A DNA stretch of 54,245 nucleotides, from contig NZ_JANXWD010000154.1 of assembly GCF_025351295.1 (NCBI RefSeq), positions 1-54,245 on the forward strand, given 5' to 3'. How positions within the stretch are numbered: position 1 is the stretch's first letter; each line of letters begins with the position of its first letter. The translations under genes were made by a program, and so were the position numbers. Below, piece after piece: positions 1-9,412 of this stretch. Below the pieces are notes generated by a model. The model saw only the letters and a program-made list of their open reading frames with translations. It searched no databases and was not told the DNA's origin. This DNA is from Phenylobacterium sp. (GTDB lineage Bacteria; Pseudomonadota; Alphaproteobacteria; Caulobacterales; Caulobacteraceae).

Positions 1-1208
1 TGACCATGGTCACCATGCCCTACCTGCCGTGCATGGTGATCGCGGCCCTGTTCGCCGGGGTGCTGACGGCGCGGGGGCGGTTCATCGTCTACGGCTTCTA
101 TCCGACCCTGCTGAACGTGGTGATGCTGGCGGTCGTGCTGCCGCAGAACGATCCGACCCGGGCGGCGTGGGCGGCATCCTGGGGGGTGATCGTCGCCGGG
201 ATCAGCCAGGCCGGCCTCTGCTGGTGGGGTGCGCACCATTCCGGCGCCCGCATCCACCCGCGCCACCTGCGCTTCACGCCGGAGATCAAGGCCCTGGTGC
301 GCCGCATGGTGCCCGGCGTGATCGCCTCCAGCGCCACCCAGATCAACCTGTTCATCTCCGCCATGCTGGCCAGCCAGGTGGCCGGGATGCGGGTCTGGCT
401 GAACGTGGCCGAGCGGTTCTACCAGCTGCCGCTCAGCCTGGTGGGCGTGGCCATCGGCGTGGCCCTGCTGCCGCGCCTGTCGACGGCTTTGCAGGTGGAC
501 GACCACGACGACGCCCAGGGCGCCATGGACCAGGCGGTGGTGTTCGGCCTGGCGCTCAGCCTGCCCGCCGCCGCCGCCCTGATGGGCATGCCGGGCTATC
601 TCACCGACGGCCTGTTCGCGCGCGGCGCCTTCACCCACCAGGATGCGGCGGATTCGGCCAGGCTGCTGTTCCACTACGGCTGGGGCGTGCCGGCCTTCGT
701 GCTGATCAAGATCCTGCAACCGGCCTTCTTCGCCCGCGGCGACACCCGCAACCCGATGATCTATTCGCTGGTCTCGGTGGTGGTGAACATCGTGCTGGGC
801 GTGGCGCTGTTCTTCTCGATCGGCTTCCAGGGGATCGCCTTCGCGACGGCCGCGGCCTCCTGGATCACCGTGGTCCAGATGGTGCTGCGCCTGCGCGCCA
901 AGGGCCTATGGAGCCCCTCGGCGCGCGCGGTCGGCAAGATGATCCGGGTCACGCTGGCCAGCCTCGGCATGGGCGCGGCTGTCGCGATAGGCTCGCACTT
1001 CCGGCCGGTGCTGGAGGCCCCGCTGGCGCACCTGCATCTGGGGCCGCTGGGCGCCAAGGAGATCACGGTGCTGCTGCTTTCGGCGGCCGGGATCGCGCTC
1101 TATCCGGTGCTGCTGTTCGCGTTCGGCGGGGTCACCCCGGCCGAGGCCCGCGCCGCCTTCCGCCGCCGCAAGGGCGACAGGTCCGCCCCGCTCGCCGACT
1201 TGCCGTGA
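1..1208 (+). CDS. murJ: Lipid II flippase MurJ, 3' part (5' end outside window)
   Basis: The frame is open from the window edge, so only the C-terminal ~400 residues are present. It is a polytopic membrane protein with alternating hydrophobic helices and short basic loops. It has features of the MurJ/MviN family: the segment PLSLVGVAIGVALLPRLS and the later FFARGDTRNPM. MurJ moves the peptidoglycan precursor lipid II across the inner membrane. Full-length family members have about 500-530 residues, so roughly a quarter is missing upstream. The tail ends in a basic, Arg-rich cytoplasmic stretch. trpS follows 129 bp downstream in the same direction. Confidence 0.93.
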   Translation, partial: TMVTMPYLPCMVIAALFAGVLTARGRFIVYGFYPTLLNVVMLAVVLPQNDPTRAAWAASWGVIVAGISQAGLCWWGAHHSGARIHPRHLRFTPEIKALVRRMVPGVIASSATQINLFISAMLASQVAGMRVWLNVAERFYQLPLSLVGVAIGVALLPRLSTALQVDDHDDAQGAMDQAVVFGLALSLPAAAALMGMPGYLTDGLFARGAFTHQDAADSARLLFHYGWGVPAFVLIKILQPAFFARGDTRNPMIYSLVSVVVNIVLGVALFFSIGFQGIAFATAAASWITVVQMVLRLRAKGLWSPSARAVGKMIRVTLASLGMGAAVAIGSHFRPVLEAPLAHLHLGPLGAKEITVLLLSAAGIALYPVLLFAFGGVTPAEARAAFRRRKGDRSAPLADLP

Positions 1209-1337
1209 GCCGCGCGCGGCGGTATTGGCGCGGCCATGGCTCTGACCGGACACCTCAGCTGGCGATGGCGCTGACCCGCTGACCCGCGAACTCGGGCCTT
1301 GCGCCCGCCTGTCCGTTCAATCCAGAAGCCCAGCATC

Positions 1338-2372
<1,035 letters not shown>

Positions 2373-2408
2373 CTTGCGCCGGCCGGGGCGGCGCCGCACG
2401 CTCCCCCC

Positions 2409-2885
2409 ATGAGCACGCGCCGCAAGTTCCTGGTGGTCGCCGACGACACGCCGGAGTTCCAGACGGCGCTGCGCTTCGCCTGCCGCCGCGCACGCTCCAC
2501 CGGCGGCCACGTCGCCCTGCTGCGGGTGATCGAGCCCGCCGTGTTCGAGCACTGGTCCGGCGTGCGCGAGGAGATCGCCCGCCAACAGCGCGAGGAGGCA
2601 GAGGCCGCCCTGCGGCAGGCCGCCGAGTACGTGCACGCCGAGACCGGCCTGCCGCCGGAATACCTGATCCGCGAGGCCGACAGCACCCGCGCCGCGCTCC
2701 GCCAGGTGCTGAGCGAGGACCCCGACATCAAGATCATGGTCCTGGCCGCCGCGGTCGGCGGCCGCGGCCCGGGCCCGCTGGTCGCCTCGATCGCCAAGGA
2801 GGGCGTCAAGTGGGGCGACCGCAAGGTCCCCATCACCATCGTCCCCGGCGACCTCACCGACGAGGAGATCGCCGACCTGGCGTGA
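2409..2885 (+). CDS. Universal stress protein (UspA family)
   Basis: A 158-residue single-domain UspA-like protein. It starts with a beta strand (KFLVVADDTPEF), then a helix and the strand HVALLRVIEP, as in the Usp alpha/beta fold. The C-terminal half carries a glycine-rich stretch (VGGRGPGPLVAS) followed by VPITIVPG, where nucleotide-binding Usps hold their ATP loop. The physiological role of individual Usps is usually not predictable. The gene starts 36 bp after trpS, and repeat element A1 begins four bases after its stop codon. Confidence 0.85.
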   Translation: MSTRRKFLVVADDTPEFQTALRFACRRARSTGGHVALLRVIEPAVFEHWSGVREEIARQQREEAEAALRQAAEYVHAETGLPPEYLIREADSTRAALRQVLSEDPDIKIMVLAAAVGGRGPGPLVASIAKEGVKWGDRKVPITIVPGDLTDEEIADLA

Positions 2886-2888
2886 CGC

Positions 2889-3034
2889 TTTTCCCTCCCC
2901 TTCATGGGGAGGGACAGGCCGCGAAGCGGCCAGGGCGGGGAGCTCGGGGTTCTAGCACCTACGCCCAGCTCCGGCCCACACTTCCCCACCCTGACGGCTC
3001 CGCCGTCTGTCCCTCCCCATGAAGGGGAGGGAAA
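2889..3034. repeat. Dispersed hairpin repeat, type A (copy A1)
   Basis: The element is bounded by inverted arms. It opens with TTTTCCCTCCCCTTCATG and closes with the complementary CATGAAGGGGAGGGAAA. Inside are small palindromes such as GGCCGCGAAGCGGCC. Related copies lie at 14709-14853, 17325-17464 and 24443-24579. It fills the gap between the usp stop and the nfu start. Function is unknown; RNA from it could fold into a large hairpin. Confidence 0.85.
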
Positions 3035-3070
3035 CTTGCGCTTCGGCTCGCTAAGCGCCACATCTCTCCC

Positions 3071-3646
3071 ATGTTCATCCAGACCGAACCCACGCCCAAC
3101 CCCGAGGTGCTGAAGTTCCTGCCCGGCAAGGCCGTGCTGGGCGAGGGCACGCGGGACTTCCGCAGCGTCGAGGAGGCCGCCGCCTCGCCGCTGGCCGCCG
3201 ACCTGTTCGAGCTGGACGGGGTGACGCGGGTGTTCTTCGGCCCGGACTTCATCACCGTCGGCAAGACCCCCGACGAGGACTGGGCCTTCCTGAAAGCGCC
3301 GATCCTGGCGGCGATCATGGATCACTTCACCGCCGGGCGGCCGCTGTTCGCCGACGCGGACGACAGCGAGGCCGGCGGCCACGACGAGGGCGTCTATGAG
3401 GGCGAAACCGCCCAGATCGTCGCCGAGATCAAGGACCTGCTGGACACCCGCATCCGCCCGGCCGTGGCCCAGGACGGCGGCGACATCCTGTTCAACCGCT
3501 TCGACGTCGCCACTGGCGTGGTCTGGCTGAACATGCGCGGCGCCTGTTCCGGCTGCCCGTCGTCCAGCGCCACCCTGAAGGCCGGCGTCGAGAACATGCT
3601 GAAACACTACGTCCCAGAAGTGACCGCGGTCGAACAGGCCCTTTAA
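3071..3646 (+). CDS. NfuA-type iron-sulfur cluster scaffold/carrier protein
   Basis: A 191-residue two-domain Nfu protein. The N-terminal Nfu_N domain starts with FIQTEPTPNPEVLKFLPG, a hallmark of alphaproteobacterial and mitochondrial Nfu1. The C-terminal NifU-like domain carries the cluster-binding CSGC motif at residues 159-162 (RGACSGCPSSSATLK). Nfu proteins bind 4Fe-4S clusters between two monomers and pass them to apo-proteins. The gene is followed by tsaB after 32 bp. Because the family name is used variably, no symbol is assigned. Confidence 0.93.
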   Translation: MFIQTEPTPNPEVLKFLPGKAVLGEGTRDFRSVEEAAASPLAADLFELDGVTRVFFGPDFITVGKTPDEDWAFLKAPILAAIMDHFTAGRPLFADADDSEAGGHDEGVYEGETAQIVAEIKDLLDTRIRPAVAQDGGDILFNRFDVATGVVWLNMRGACSGCPSSSATLKAGVENMLKHYVPEVTAVEQAL

Positions 3647-3678
3647 GCGCGCGCCGTAAGCGGCTACCCCCACCGCGG

Positions 3679-4323
3679 ATGATCGTCCTGGGGCTCGACA
3701 CCTGCCTGAACGCCTGCTCGGTCGCCGTCCTGGATGGCGCGCGGGTGCTGGCCTTCGCCTCCGAGACCATGGCCCGCGGCCACCAAGAGCGCCTGGCGCC
3801 CATGGCCCAGGCGGTGATGGTTGAGGCCGGCCTGCCCTTCAACCGCCTGCGGCGGATCGGCGCGACCGTCGGGCCCGGCTCCTTCACCGGCCTGCGGGTC
3901 GGCGTGGCCTTCGCCAAGGGCCTGGCCTCGGCGCTTTCGATCCCGGCCGTGGGCGTCGGGTCGCTGGAGGCCCTGGCCACGGAGGCTCAGGGCCTGGTCG
4001 CCGCGGTGCTCGATGCGCGGCGCGAGCAGGTCTACCTGCAGGTCTTCGAGGCCGGCGCGCCGTTGATGGCGCCCGACGTCCTGCCGCTCGGCGTGGCGGC
4101 GGCGCGGCTAGCGGAGCTGGCCAGGGGCCGGCCGCTGACCCTGGTCGGCTCGGGCGCGCCGCTGCTGGCAGACGCAACCCCAGACGCCGCCATCCTGATC
4201 CCCGACGGCTGCGACGCGCGTCAGGTCGCCCGCCTGGCCGCCGCCCGCGCGCCGACCCCGATCCACCCGCTCTACCTGCGCGCACCCGACGCCAGGCTGC
4301 CGGGCGGCAAGCTGCTCGCATGA
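3679..4323 (+). CDS. tsaB: tRNA threonylcarbamoyladenosine biosynthesis protein TsaB
   Basis: A 214-residue member of the ASKHA/glycoprotease-like fold. It begins ILGLDTCLNACSVAVLDG, the typical TsaB N terminus, and contains the family motif GPGSFTGLRVG near residue 71. TsaB is the scaffold partner of TsaD and TsaE in making t6A37 in ANN-decoding tRNAs. Its stop overlaps the rimI start by four bases (ATGA), and tsaB-rimI pairing is common in proteobacteria. It has no catalytic activity of its own in the known system. Confidence 0.95.
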   Translation: MIVLGLDTCLNACSVAVLDGARVLAFASETMARGHQERLAPMAQAVMVEAGLPFNRLRRIGATVGPGSFTGLRVGVAFAKGLASALSIPAVGVGSLEALATEAQGLVAAVLDARREQVYLQVFEAGAPLMAPDVLPLGVAAARLAELARGRPLTLVGSGAPLLADATPDAAILIPDGCDARQVARLAAARAPTPIHPLYLRAPDARLPGGKLLA

Positions 4324-4775
4324 AGCTGGTCTGCGCCAGCGCCACCGACGCCCCGGCCATGGCCTCGGCCCACGCCCAGGCCTTCGACCGGCCCTGGGAC
4401 GCGGCGACCTTCAAGACCTTCCTGGCGGGACCGGGCGCCTATGCCTTCGTCGCCGCCGGCGAGGACCCGATGGGCGTCGTGCTGTGCCGGGCGATGGGCG
4501 GCGAGGCCGAGGTGCTGACCCTGGCCGTTCCGCCCTGGGCGCGGCGCCAGGGGATCGGCGTCGCCCTGATGACCGCCGCCATGGGGGCCGCCCGCGCGGT
4601 GGGGGCCAGCGTCATGTTCCTGGAGGTCGACATCGACAACGTCGCCGCCGTCGGCCTCTACGAGCGCCTGGGTTTCAGCCGCGCCGGGCTGCGCAAAGCC
4701 TATTACGACCGCGGCGCAAACGGCCGCGCCGACGCCCTGGTGATGCGGCTCGACCTTACGTCATCGGCCCACTAG
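4320..4775 (+). CDS. rimI: Ribosomal-protein-alanine N-acetyltransferase RimI (GNAT)
   Basis: A 151-residue GNAT acetyltransferase. The acetyl-CoA pyrophosphate-binding loop is in PPWARRQGIGVALM, and the later core strand/helix is VMFLEVDIDNVAAVGLYERL, followed by GF. E. coli RimI acetylates the N-terminal alanine of ribosomal protein S18. Position directly after tsaB, with translational overlap, supports RimI over a generic GNAT. The true substrate cannot be read from sequence. Confidence 0.9.
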   Translation: MKLVCASATDAPAMASAHAQAFDRPWDAATFKTFLAGPGAYAFVAAGEDPMGVVLCRAMGGEAEVLTLAVPPWARRQGIGVALMTAAMGAARAVGASVMFLEVDIDNVAAVGLYERLGFSRAGLRKAYYDRGANGRADALVMRLDLTSSAH

Positions 4776-4804
4776 ACCTATCGTCAGGTCAAAGGAGAGG
4801 ACCC

Positions 4805-5215
4805 GTGTCGGACCGCATCGAAAAGCTCTGCCTCGAGAAGAATATGCGGATGACCGACCAGCGGCGCGTGATCGCCCGCGTGCTGTCCGCTGCCGTCGAC
4901 CACCCGGATGTCGAGGAACTGCACCGCCGCGCCCACGCCGTCGACCCGCACATCTCGATCGCCACGGTCTATCGGACCGTGCGGCTGTTCGAGGAGGCCG
5001 GGATCATCGACCGGCTGGATTTCCGCGACGGCCGCTCACGCTACGAGGAACACTCCGACGAGCACCACGACCACCTGATCGACATGAAGACCGGCAAGGT
5101 GGTCGAGTTCGTCGACGAAGAGATCGAGGCCCTCCAGGAAGCCATCGCCCGCAAGCTCGGCTACCGCCTGGTCGACCACCGCCTGGAACTCTACGGCATG
5201 CCACTGGAGGAGTGA
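4805..5215 (+). CDS. fur: Fur/Mur-family metal-responsive repressor
   Basis: A 136-residue ferric-uptake-regulator family protein. The N-terminal winged helix (MTDQRRVIARVLSAAVDHPD, then HISIATVYRTVRLFEEAG) binds DNA. The dimerisation domain contains HSDEHHDHLID with several metal ligands. The C-terminal Cys-X-X-Cys zinc site of E. coli Fur is absent: after HHDHLID comes MKTGKVVEF. This is common in alphaproteobacterial Fur and Mur proteins, so iron or manganese sensing cannot be decided here. The GTG start at 4805 is chosen because AAAGGAGAGG lies just upstream; the longer open frame is an rimI shadow. Confidence 0.92.
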   Translation: MSDRIEKLCLEKNMRMTDQRRVIARVLSAAVDHPDVEELHRRAHAVDPHISIATVYRTVRLFEEAGIIDRLDFRDGRSRYEEHSDEHHDHLIDMKTGKVVEFVDEEIEALQEAIARKLGYRLVDHRLELYGMPLEE

Positions 5216-5235
5216 GCACCGCACCCAACATCGCG

Positions 5236-5362
5236 GTGTCATCCCGGTTTTGGCGCAGCCAAAGACCGGGACCCACCATCAGGCTCGGCCTTTCGCTGTC
5301 GTCCTGCCGCGGCGACCGGTCGTGGGTCCTGGTCTTCGCCTGCAGCGAAACCGGGATGACAC
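5236..5362. repeat. Dispersed hairpin repeat, type C (copy C1)
   Basis: The element opens with GTGTCATCCCGGTTTTGGC and closes with the near-complement GAAACCGGGATGACAC. The inner part pairs AAAGACCGGGACCCACC with GTGGGTCCTGGTCTT. A second copy is at 33586-33719. It fills the gap between the convergent fur and yjfC-like genes, so it may act as a bidirectional terminator or RNA-stabilising hairpin; this is inference. Confidence 0.85.
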
Positions 5363-5378
5363 ATCTGGGTGACCGGCC

Positions 5379-6542
5379 TCAGCCGACGATCACGTGCGGC
5401 ACGAAGCGGGACAGGTTCCTGGTCACGCGGCTACGGTCCTCGCGGATGCCGATGCCGGCGGGTTCGGCGTCGACCATCCAGGCGCCGATCACGGGGTAGT
5501 TGCCGTCGAACGCGGTCAGGGTGTGCAGGCGCTGGCGGATATGGCCCTCCTCGCCATAGCCCTGATCCAGCACCTTGGCGCGGCGGCCGGCGGCGACCAG
5601 CTCGATGTTGGCGCCCTCGCGGGAGAACAGCGGCTTCCTCACATAGGAATTGCCCAGGTCGGCGGCGCGCGGGTCGTCCTCGAAGAAGGCCGGTAGCAGG
5701 TTCGGGTGGCCGGCGTGGCGGTCCCAGAGCAGGGGCAGCATCCCCTTGTTGGACAGCACCGCCTTCCAGGCCGGTTCCAGGAACTGAGTCTTCGAGCCCT
5801 TGATCTTGGCGGCGTAGTCCTCGCGGAACATGTCCTCCCACGGGTACAGCTTGAACAGCGCCCCGATCAGGTAGTTGTCCTGGTCGATAAACCGGCCGTC
5901 GGCGTCGAGGCCGATCTGGTTCACCGGCACGAACTTGGGCTCGATCCCAGCCTGGCCGGCGATGTCCTCCAGGTACTTCACCGTCTGACGGTCCTCGACC
6001 GAGTCAGGGTCGCTGGCGAAGTGGACGAAGCCGCCGGCCGGGAACAGGGCGCGGAACCGCTGCTCCAGCTTCTCGTGCAGGCTGTTGAACTGGTCGGTGG
6101 TGGCCGGCAGGCGGCCGGCCTCGATCATGTCCTCCAGCCAGATCCACTGGAAGGTGCCGGTCTCATAGATGCTGGTCGGGGTGTCGGCGTTGTATTCGTA
6201 GAGCTTGGCCGGACCCTGGCCGTCATAGGCGAAGTCGAAGCGGCCATAGAGCGACGGCGCCTTGGCGGCCCAGCTCTCCGCCACGTCGTCGCGCGACGCC
6301 GCCGGGATCGCCAGGCGCTCCATCAGCGCCTCGCTCTTCACCACCTCGGCGACCAGGTCGAGGCACAGGGCGTGCAGTTCCCGGGCCGGTTCCTCGAGGC
6401 CGTCCTCGACCTCGGCCAGGGTGAACTCGTAATAGGCCCGCTCGTCCCAGTACCGGGCGCCGTCGAGGTGGCGCCAGGTGAAGCCCAGCGCCTGCGCCTT
6501 CTCATCCCAGCCGGGCCGCTCGTCGGTCTTGATGCGTTTCAT
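5379..6542 (-). CDS. yjfC: Glutathionylspermidine-synthase-like ATP-grasp protein (YjfC/YgiC family)
   Basis: A 387-residue protein matching the C-terminal ligase half of glutathionylspermidine synthetase. Visible family signatures are KLYEYNADTPTSIYETG (residues ~110-130), the DNYLIGALFKLYPWEDM segment and a late SREGANIELV stretch. The E. coli homologues YjfC and YgiC have no settled substrate; the fold predicts ATP-dependent amide-bond formation. GAGGAG precedes the ATG. It is the last gene of the leftward arm of a yjf-type cluster, separated from the PspA gene by repeat D. Confidence 0.9.
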   Translation of the reverse strand: MKRIKTDERPGWDEKAQALGFTWRHLDGARYWDERAYYEFTLAEVEDGLEEPARELHALCLDLVAEVVKSEALMERLAIPAASRDDVAESWAAKAPSLYGRFDFAYDGQGPAKLYEYNADTPTSIYETGTFQWIWLEDMIEAGRLPATTDQFNSLHEKLEQRFRALFPAGGFVHFASDPDSVEDRQTVKYLEDIAGQAGIEPKFVPVNQIGLDADGRFIDQDNYLIGALFKLYPWEDMFREDYAAKIKGSKTQFLEPAWKAVLSNKGMLPLLWDRHAGHPNLLPAFFEDDPRAADLGNSYVRKPLFSREGANIELVAAGRRAKVLDQGYGEEGHIRQRLHTLTAFDGNYPVIGAWMVDAEPAGIGIREDRSRVTRNLSRFVPHVIVG

Positions 6543-6561
6543 GGTCTCCTCGATCCGATCA

Positions 6562-6762
6562 GCTCCTCTCCCCCCGCGAAGCGGAGGGGGAGAGGGTAGG
6601 GAGAGGGTCGGCTCGTGCAGCGGTGTGCCGCCCTTGGTTCAGCCATGAGTCCTTCACGTCGCCGCTGATGATCCTCGGGCTGCCATCGGTACGAACCCAG
6701 GGGTCCAGCCGACCCTCTCCCTACCCTCTCCCTCTCGGCGCTGCGCGCCGGGGGAGAGGAGG
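6562..6762. repeat. Dispersed-type hairpin element D
   Basis: Large imperfect inverted repeat. The left arm CTCCTCTCCCCC with GAGGGTAGGGAGAGGGTCGG pairs with the right arm CCGACCCTCTCCCTACCCTC and GGGGGAGAGGAGG. The loop is about 70 bases with no gene. It sits inside the leftward pspA-yjfC unit. Only one copy occurs in the window, but its architecture resembles types A to C, so it is probably another genome-wide family. Confidence 0.75.
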
Positions 6763-6772
6763 CGGCCGCGCC

Positions 6773-7543
6773 TTAGGTTTTCTCGTCCCGCGCTACCGGC
6801 ACAGGCTGGGCCTCGATCTGGAGGTGCGGGGCTTCCAGCTGCGGCATCGCCTCGCCCTTCGGCGCGCGCAGGCGGGCCAGGACGTCGTTGGCCGACGAAG
6901 CGCCGCCCGGCAGGATGCCGGCGGCCTGCAGCTTGGCGTCGAGGTCGGCGCCGGTGCGGCGGTCTTCCAGCTCGGCGGCGGCCTTGAAGCGCTCGTCTTG
7001 GATCGCCTGGCGCTCCTTGATGCGCTTGAGGCTGTCGGCGGCCGAGCCCAGCGCCGCCGTGGCGCCGGCCCCGCGGGAGGCGACGGCGGCCTGGGCGCGC
7101 TGGACGCTGTCGTTGACCTTCACCGTGTCGATCTCGCGGCGCAGGTTCTCGACCTTGGTCTGGGTGGCCGCGATGGTGGCGTGCAGCCGCTGCTCGGCGG
7201 TCTTCATGTCGGCCAGCTGCGGGGTCTTCTGGGCGACCTCGGCCTCCAGCTCGGAAATGCGGGTGGCGACCTCCAGGGCCAGGGTCTCGTCGCCCTTGGC
7301 CAGCGCGGCGCGGGCCGAGCTCTCGTAGCGGCCCGACTGGTCGCTGAGGCCCTGCAGCTCCTTCTCCAGCATGCGGCGCCGCGCGACCAGGGTGGCCAGG
7401 TCGTCGCGGGCCCGCCCCAGGGCGGTGTCGGCGTCGCGGATCTCCTGGTCGAGGATGCGCAGGGCGTTGGCGTCGACGACGGCGGCGCCGGCGTCATGGG
7501 CGCCGCCGCGCAGCAGGGTGAGGAGCTTTGAGAAGATGGACAT
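6773..7543 (-). CDS. yjfJ: PspA/IM30-family membrane-associated protein (YjfJ-like)
   Basis: A 256-residue PspA/IM30 protein. The N terminus (MSIFSKLLTLLRGG) is amphipathic and would bind membranes. Most of the rest is a long charged coiled coil rich in Ala, Glu, Lys and Arg, including DANALRILDQEIRDADTALG. PspA-family proteins polymerise on stressed membranes and belong to the ESCRT-III superfamily. The neighbours (DUF2170 upstream, YjfC-like downstream) match the E. coli yjf cluster, so this is YjfJ rather than the sigma54-linked PspA. The 12-bp gap to the upstream gene implies one transcript. Confidence 0.9.
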   Translation of the reverse strand: MSIFSKLLTLLRGGAHDAGAAVVDANALRILDQEIRDADTALGRARDDLATLVARRRMLEKELQGLSDQSGRYESSARAALAKGDETLALEVATRISELEAEVAQKTPQLADMKTAEQRLHATIAATQTKVENLRREIDTVKVNDSVQRAQAAVASRGAGATAALGSAADSLKRIKERQAIQDERFKAAAELEDRRTGADLDAKLQAAGILPGGASSANDVLARLRAPKGEAMPQLEAPHLQIEAQPVPVARDEKT

Positions 7544-7555
7544 GGTCGGACCCCC

Positions 7556-8224
7556 TTAGGCGGCGGCGTGGCTGAAATTGTCGCGCAGGTCGGAGGCCGC
7601 GCGGATGGCGTTCTCGGCCAGCATGCGCACCTCGATCACCACGGTCTGCAAAGTGGTCTTGCACGAGAGCTCGCCAAAGAGCTCATAGTAGTCGCGCCCG
7701 GACACGGTGGTGATGCCAAAATTCGACAGCGGCACCAGCTTCTGGGCCTTCAGGAGGAAGGTGTTGAAGGCCGCCTGGTCGGGCTGCTCGTCCACCGGCC
7801 ACAGGATAGCGGAGACCACGATCTGCTCGGCGCCCACGCTCAGGAACACCGGCAGGTCGCCGAACTCGTGCATGGCGATGTGCAGCACCGGGTCGGTCCC
7901 CTCGACCACGCGGGCGGTCATTTCGCCCTCGCGCAGCAGGTGGGTCTCGGCCAGCGCCCGGCTGAGACTCTTCACCGACCAATCGGTGTCGATGACATGG
8001 TCCATTTGATATGATCCTGGCGGAGGTTCAGGGTTGTCCCACAGCGCCGGTCCGCGGCTCGACGCTGTGACGATGGCTCGTGCGGCCGCCTGGATATGCG
8101 ACTTGGCGCCGGGAGGAACCCAAAGCTCCAGCTTCACGAGCCCCAGGCGCTGGCGCTCCTCGCGCCAGTGCCGGGTCCGTTCCGCGGGGCTCAGGCCCGC
8201 CGCCTTGTCCTTCGGCTTTCGCAT
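7556..8224 (-). CDS. yjfI: DUF2170 protein (YjfI-like)
   Basis: A 222-residue protein. The first ~45 residues are basic (SPAERTRHWREERQRLG, then VKLELWVPPGAKSHIQ), resembling a short DNA-binding or ribbon-helix segment. The remainder matches the DUF2170 fold of E. coli YjfI, including HIAMHEFGDLPVFLSVG and LVPLSNFGI. No biochemical role is known. It is the first gene of the leftward arm. Because of its N-terminal region it could regulate the cluster, but this is inference. Confidence 0.85.
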   Translation of the reverse strand: MRKPKDKAAGLSPAERTRHWREERQRLGLVKLELWVPPGAKSHIQAAARAIVTASSRGPALWDNPEPPPGSYQMDHVIDTDWSVKSLSRALAETHLLREGEMTARVVEGTDPVLHIAMHEFGDLPVFLSVGAEQIVVSAILWPVDEQPDQAAFNTFLLKAQKLVPLSNFGITTVSGRDYYELFGELSCKTTLQTVVIEVRMLAENAIRAASDLRDNFSHAAA

Positions 8225-8303
8225 ATGTTCATGGTATGAATACGCGTATGTTTGACAGGGCGCAAGATGGGACTATGATCGGTTTAGAACAAGGGCTGAT
8301 GAC
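8225..8303. promoter_or_regulatory. Divergent promoter/operator between the two yjf arms
   Basis: Rightward, TTGACA (8252-8257) and TATGAT (8274-8279) are separated by 16 bases, close to the sigma70 consensus and unusual for this GC-rich genome. A perfect 10-bp palindrome ATACGCGTAT lies at 8240-8249, and TTCA-N5-TGAA lies just left of it. A weaker leftward candidate (TTGCGC-N17-TATTCA on the minus strand) overlaps the same palindrome. One regulator could therefore control both arms. Confidence 0.6.
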
Positions 8304-8948
8304 GTGATCCTCCGGGGACTGTTCGGAAACAAGGGCGACGACGGTCGCGACCAGGTGATTCCGGTGGTGCGCAACGTCACCATCGGGCGCAGCGTACGCC
8401 TGGACGCCCTGGCGTGGCGCCGGCTGGGGTCGGAGACCAAGTTCCGGCTCGACACCGACACCCTGGAGATCGTCGCCCAGGGCCGGATCGACCTGGGCGC
8501 CGACGGCTTCGTGCACCGGTTCTACACCGACGACGACATGATGCTGCAGATGGTCAGCAGCGACGCCATGGGCCAGGACGCCAACGACTTCACCCTGTTC
8601 GGGCCGTGGTCCAGCGCCTATCCGCCGGACGGCGCCGCCAAGCGCGTCTGGGCCGACCGGCTGCGCGGGCGCACCTTCAGCGACCCCACCCTGCCGGACT
8701 ACCGCCGCTTCTGGTTCGGCGACACCGACGAGCGCCAGGAGCCGGTCAGCTTCTGGGAGACCGTCTACGACGACCGCACCGGGATCAATTTCCGCAAGAT
8801 CTACCAGACCTGCATGCTGTTCGCCCGCGACCTGCCGGGCGATGGCCGCGAGCTGCTTCTGGCGCTGGAGATGGAGCCGGAAGGCGGCGACCTGACCCAT
8901 GAGATCATGGTCGGCATCCCCCTCAATGTTGGAGAATTCGAAGCCTAG
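8304..8948 (+). CDS. yjfK: DUF2491 protein (YjfK-like)
   Basis: A 214-residue soluble protein starting with GTG at 8304, just after the near-consensus promoter. It contains features of the DUF2491/YjfK family: RNVTIGRSVRLDALAW at the N terminus, FHRFYTDDD-like hydrophobic/acidic patterns, and the end-of-domain LLALEMEPEGGDLTHEIMVG. No signal peptide or membrane helix is apparent. Function is unknown. It is the first gene of the rightward arm, followed by DUF350 and DUF1190 genes as in E. coli yjfKLM. Confidence 0.87.
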   Translation: MILRGLFGNKGDDGRDQVIPVVRNVTIGRSVRLDALAWRRLGSETKFRLDTDTLEIVAQGRIDLGADGFVHRFYTDDDMMLQMVSSDAMGQDANDFTLFGPWSSAYPPDGAAKRVWADRLRGRTFSDPTLPDYRRFWFGDTDERQEPVSFWETVYDDRTGINFRKIYQTCMLFARDLPGDGRELLLALEMEPEGGDLTHEIMVGIPLNVGEFEA

Positions 8949-8984
8949 ACGCGGCGCCACGCGTCCGAATTCGAAAGGAAAACG

Positions 8985-9401
8985 ATGATCTTCGACCCGA
9001 TTGCGTTCCTCAGCGGCGCCCAGAGCTTCGGCCTGGCCTTCGTGGCGGCGGGCGCCTTCACCCTGATCTTCAAGGCCATCTACCAGGCGATCACGCCGCA
9101 CAACGAGGGCGCCCTGATCAAGGCCGGCAATTCGGCCGCCGCCGTGGCGCTGGGCGGGGCGGTGCTGGGCTATGTGATCCCGCTCGCCTCGGCGCTTACC
9201 CACACCGAGAGCCTGCTGGAATTCGTGGCCTGGGCAACCCTGGCCGGGGTGATCCAGATCGTGGCCTTCTGGGTGGTGCGCCGCCTGGCGCTGCCGGACC
9301 TCTCGGCCCGCATCGAGCGCGGCGAGATGTCGGCCGCCCTCTATCTGCTGATGATCTCGCTGGCCGTCGGCATCCTGAACGCCGCCTGCATGTCGACCTG
9401 A
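8985..9401 (+). CDS. yjfL: DUF350 inner-membrane protein (YjfL-like)
   Basis: A 138-residue membrane protein with four predicted helices in two repeats, as in DUF350. The loop ITPHNEGALIKAGNSAAAVA and following VLGYVIPLASAL are strongly characteristic of YjfL, as is the C-terminal VGILNAACMST. The molecular function is unknown. GAAAGGAAAA precedes the ATG. The DUF1190 lipoprotein gene begins 11 bp after its stop. Confidence 0.9.
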   Translation: MIFDPIAFLSGAQSFGLAFVAAGAFTLIFKAIYQAITPHNEGALIKAGNSAAAVALGGAVLGYVIPLASALTHTESLLEFVAWATLAGVIQIVAFWVVRRLALPDLSARIERGEMSAALYLLMISLAVGILNAACMST

Positions 9402-9412
9402 GGTCCGCCGCC

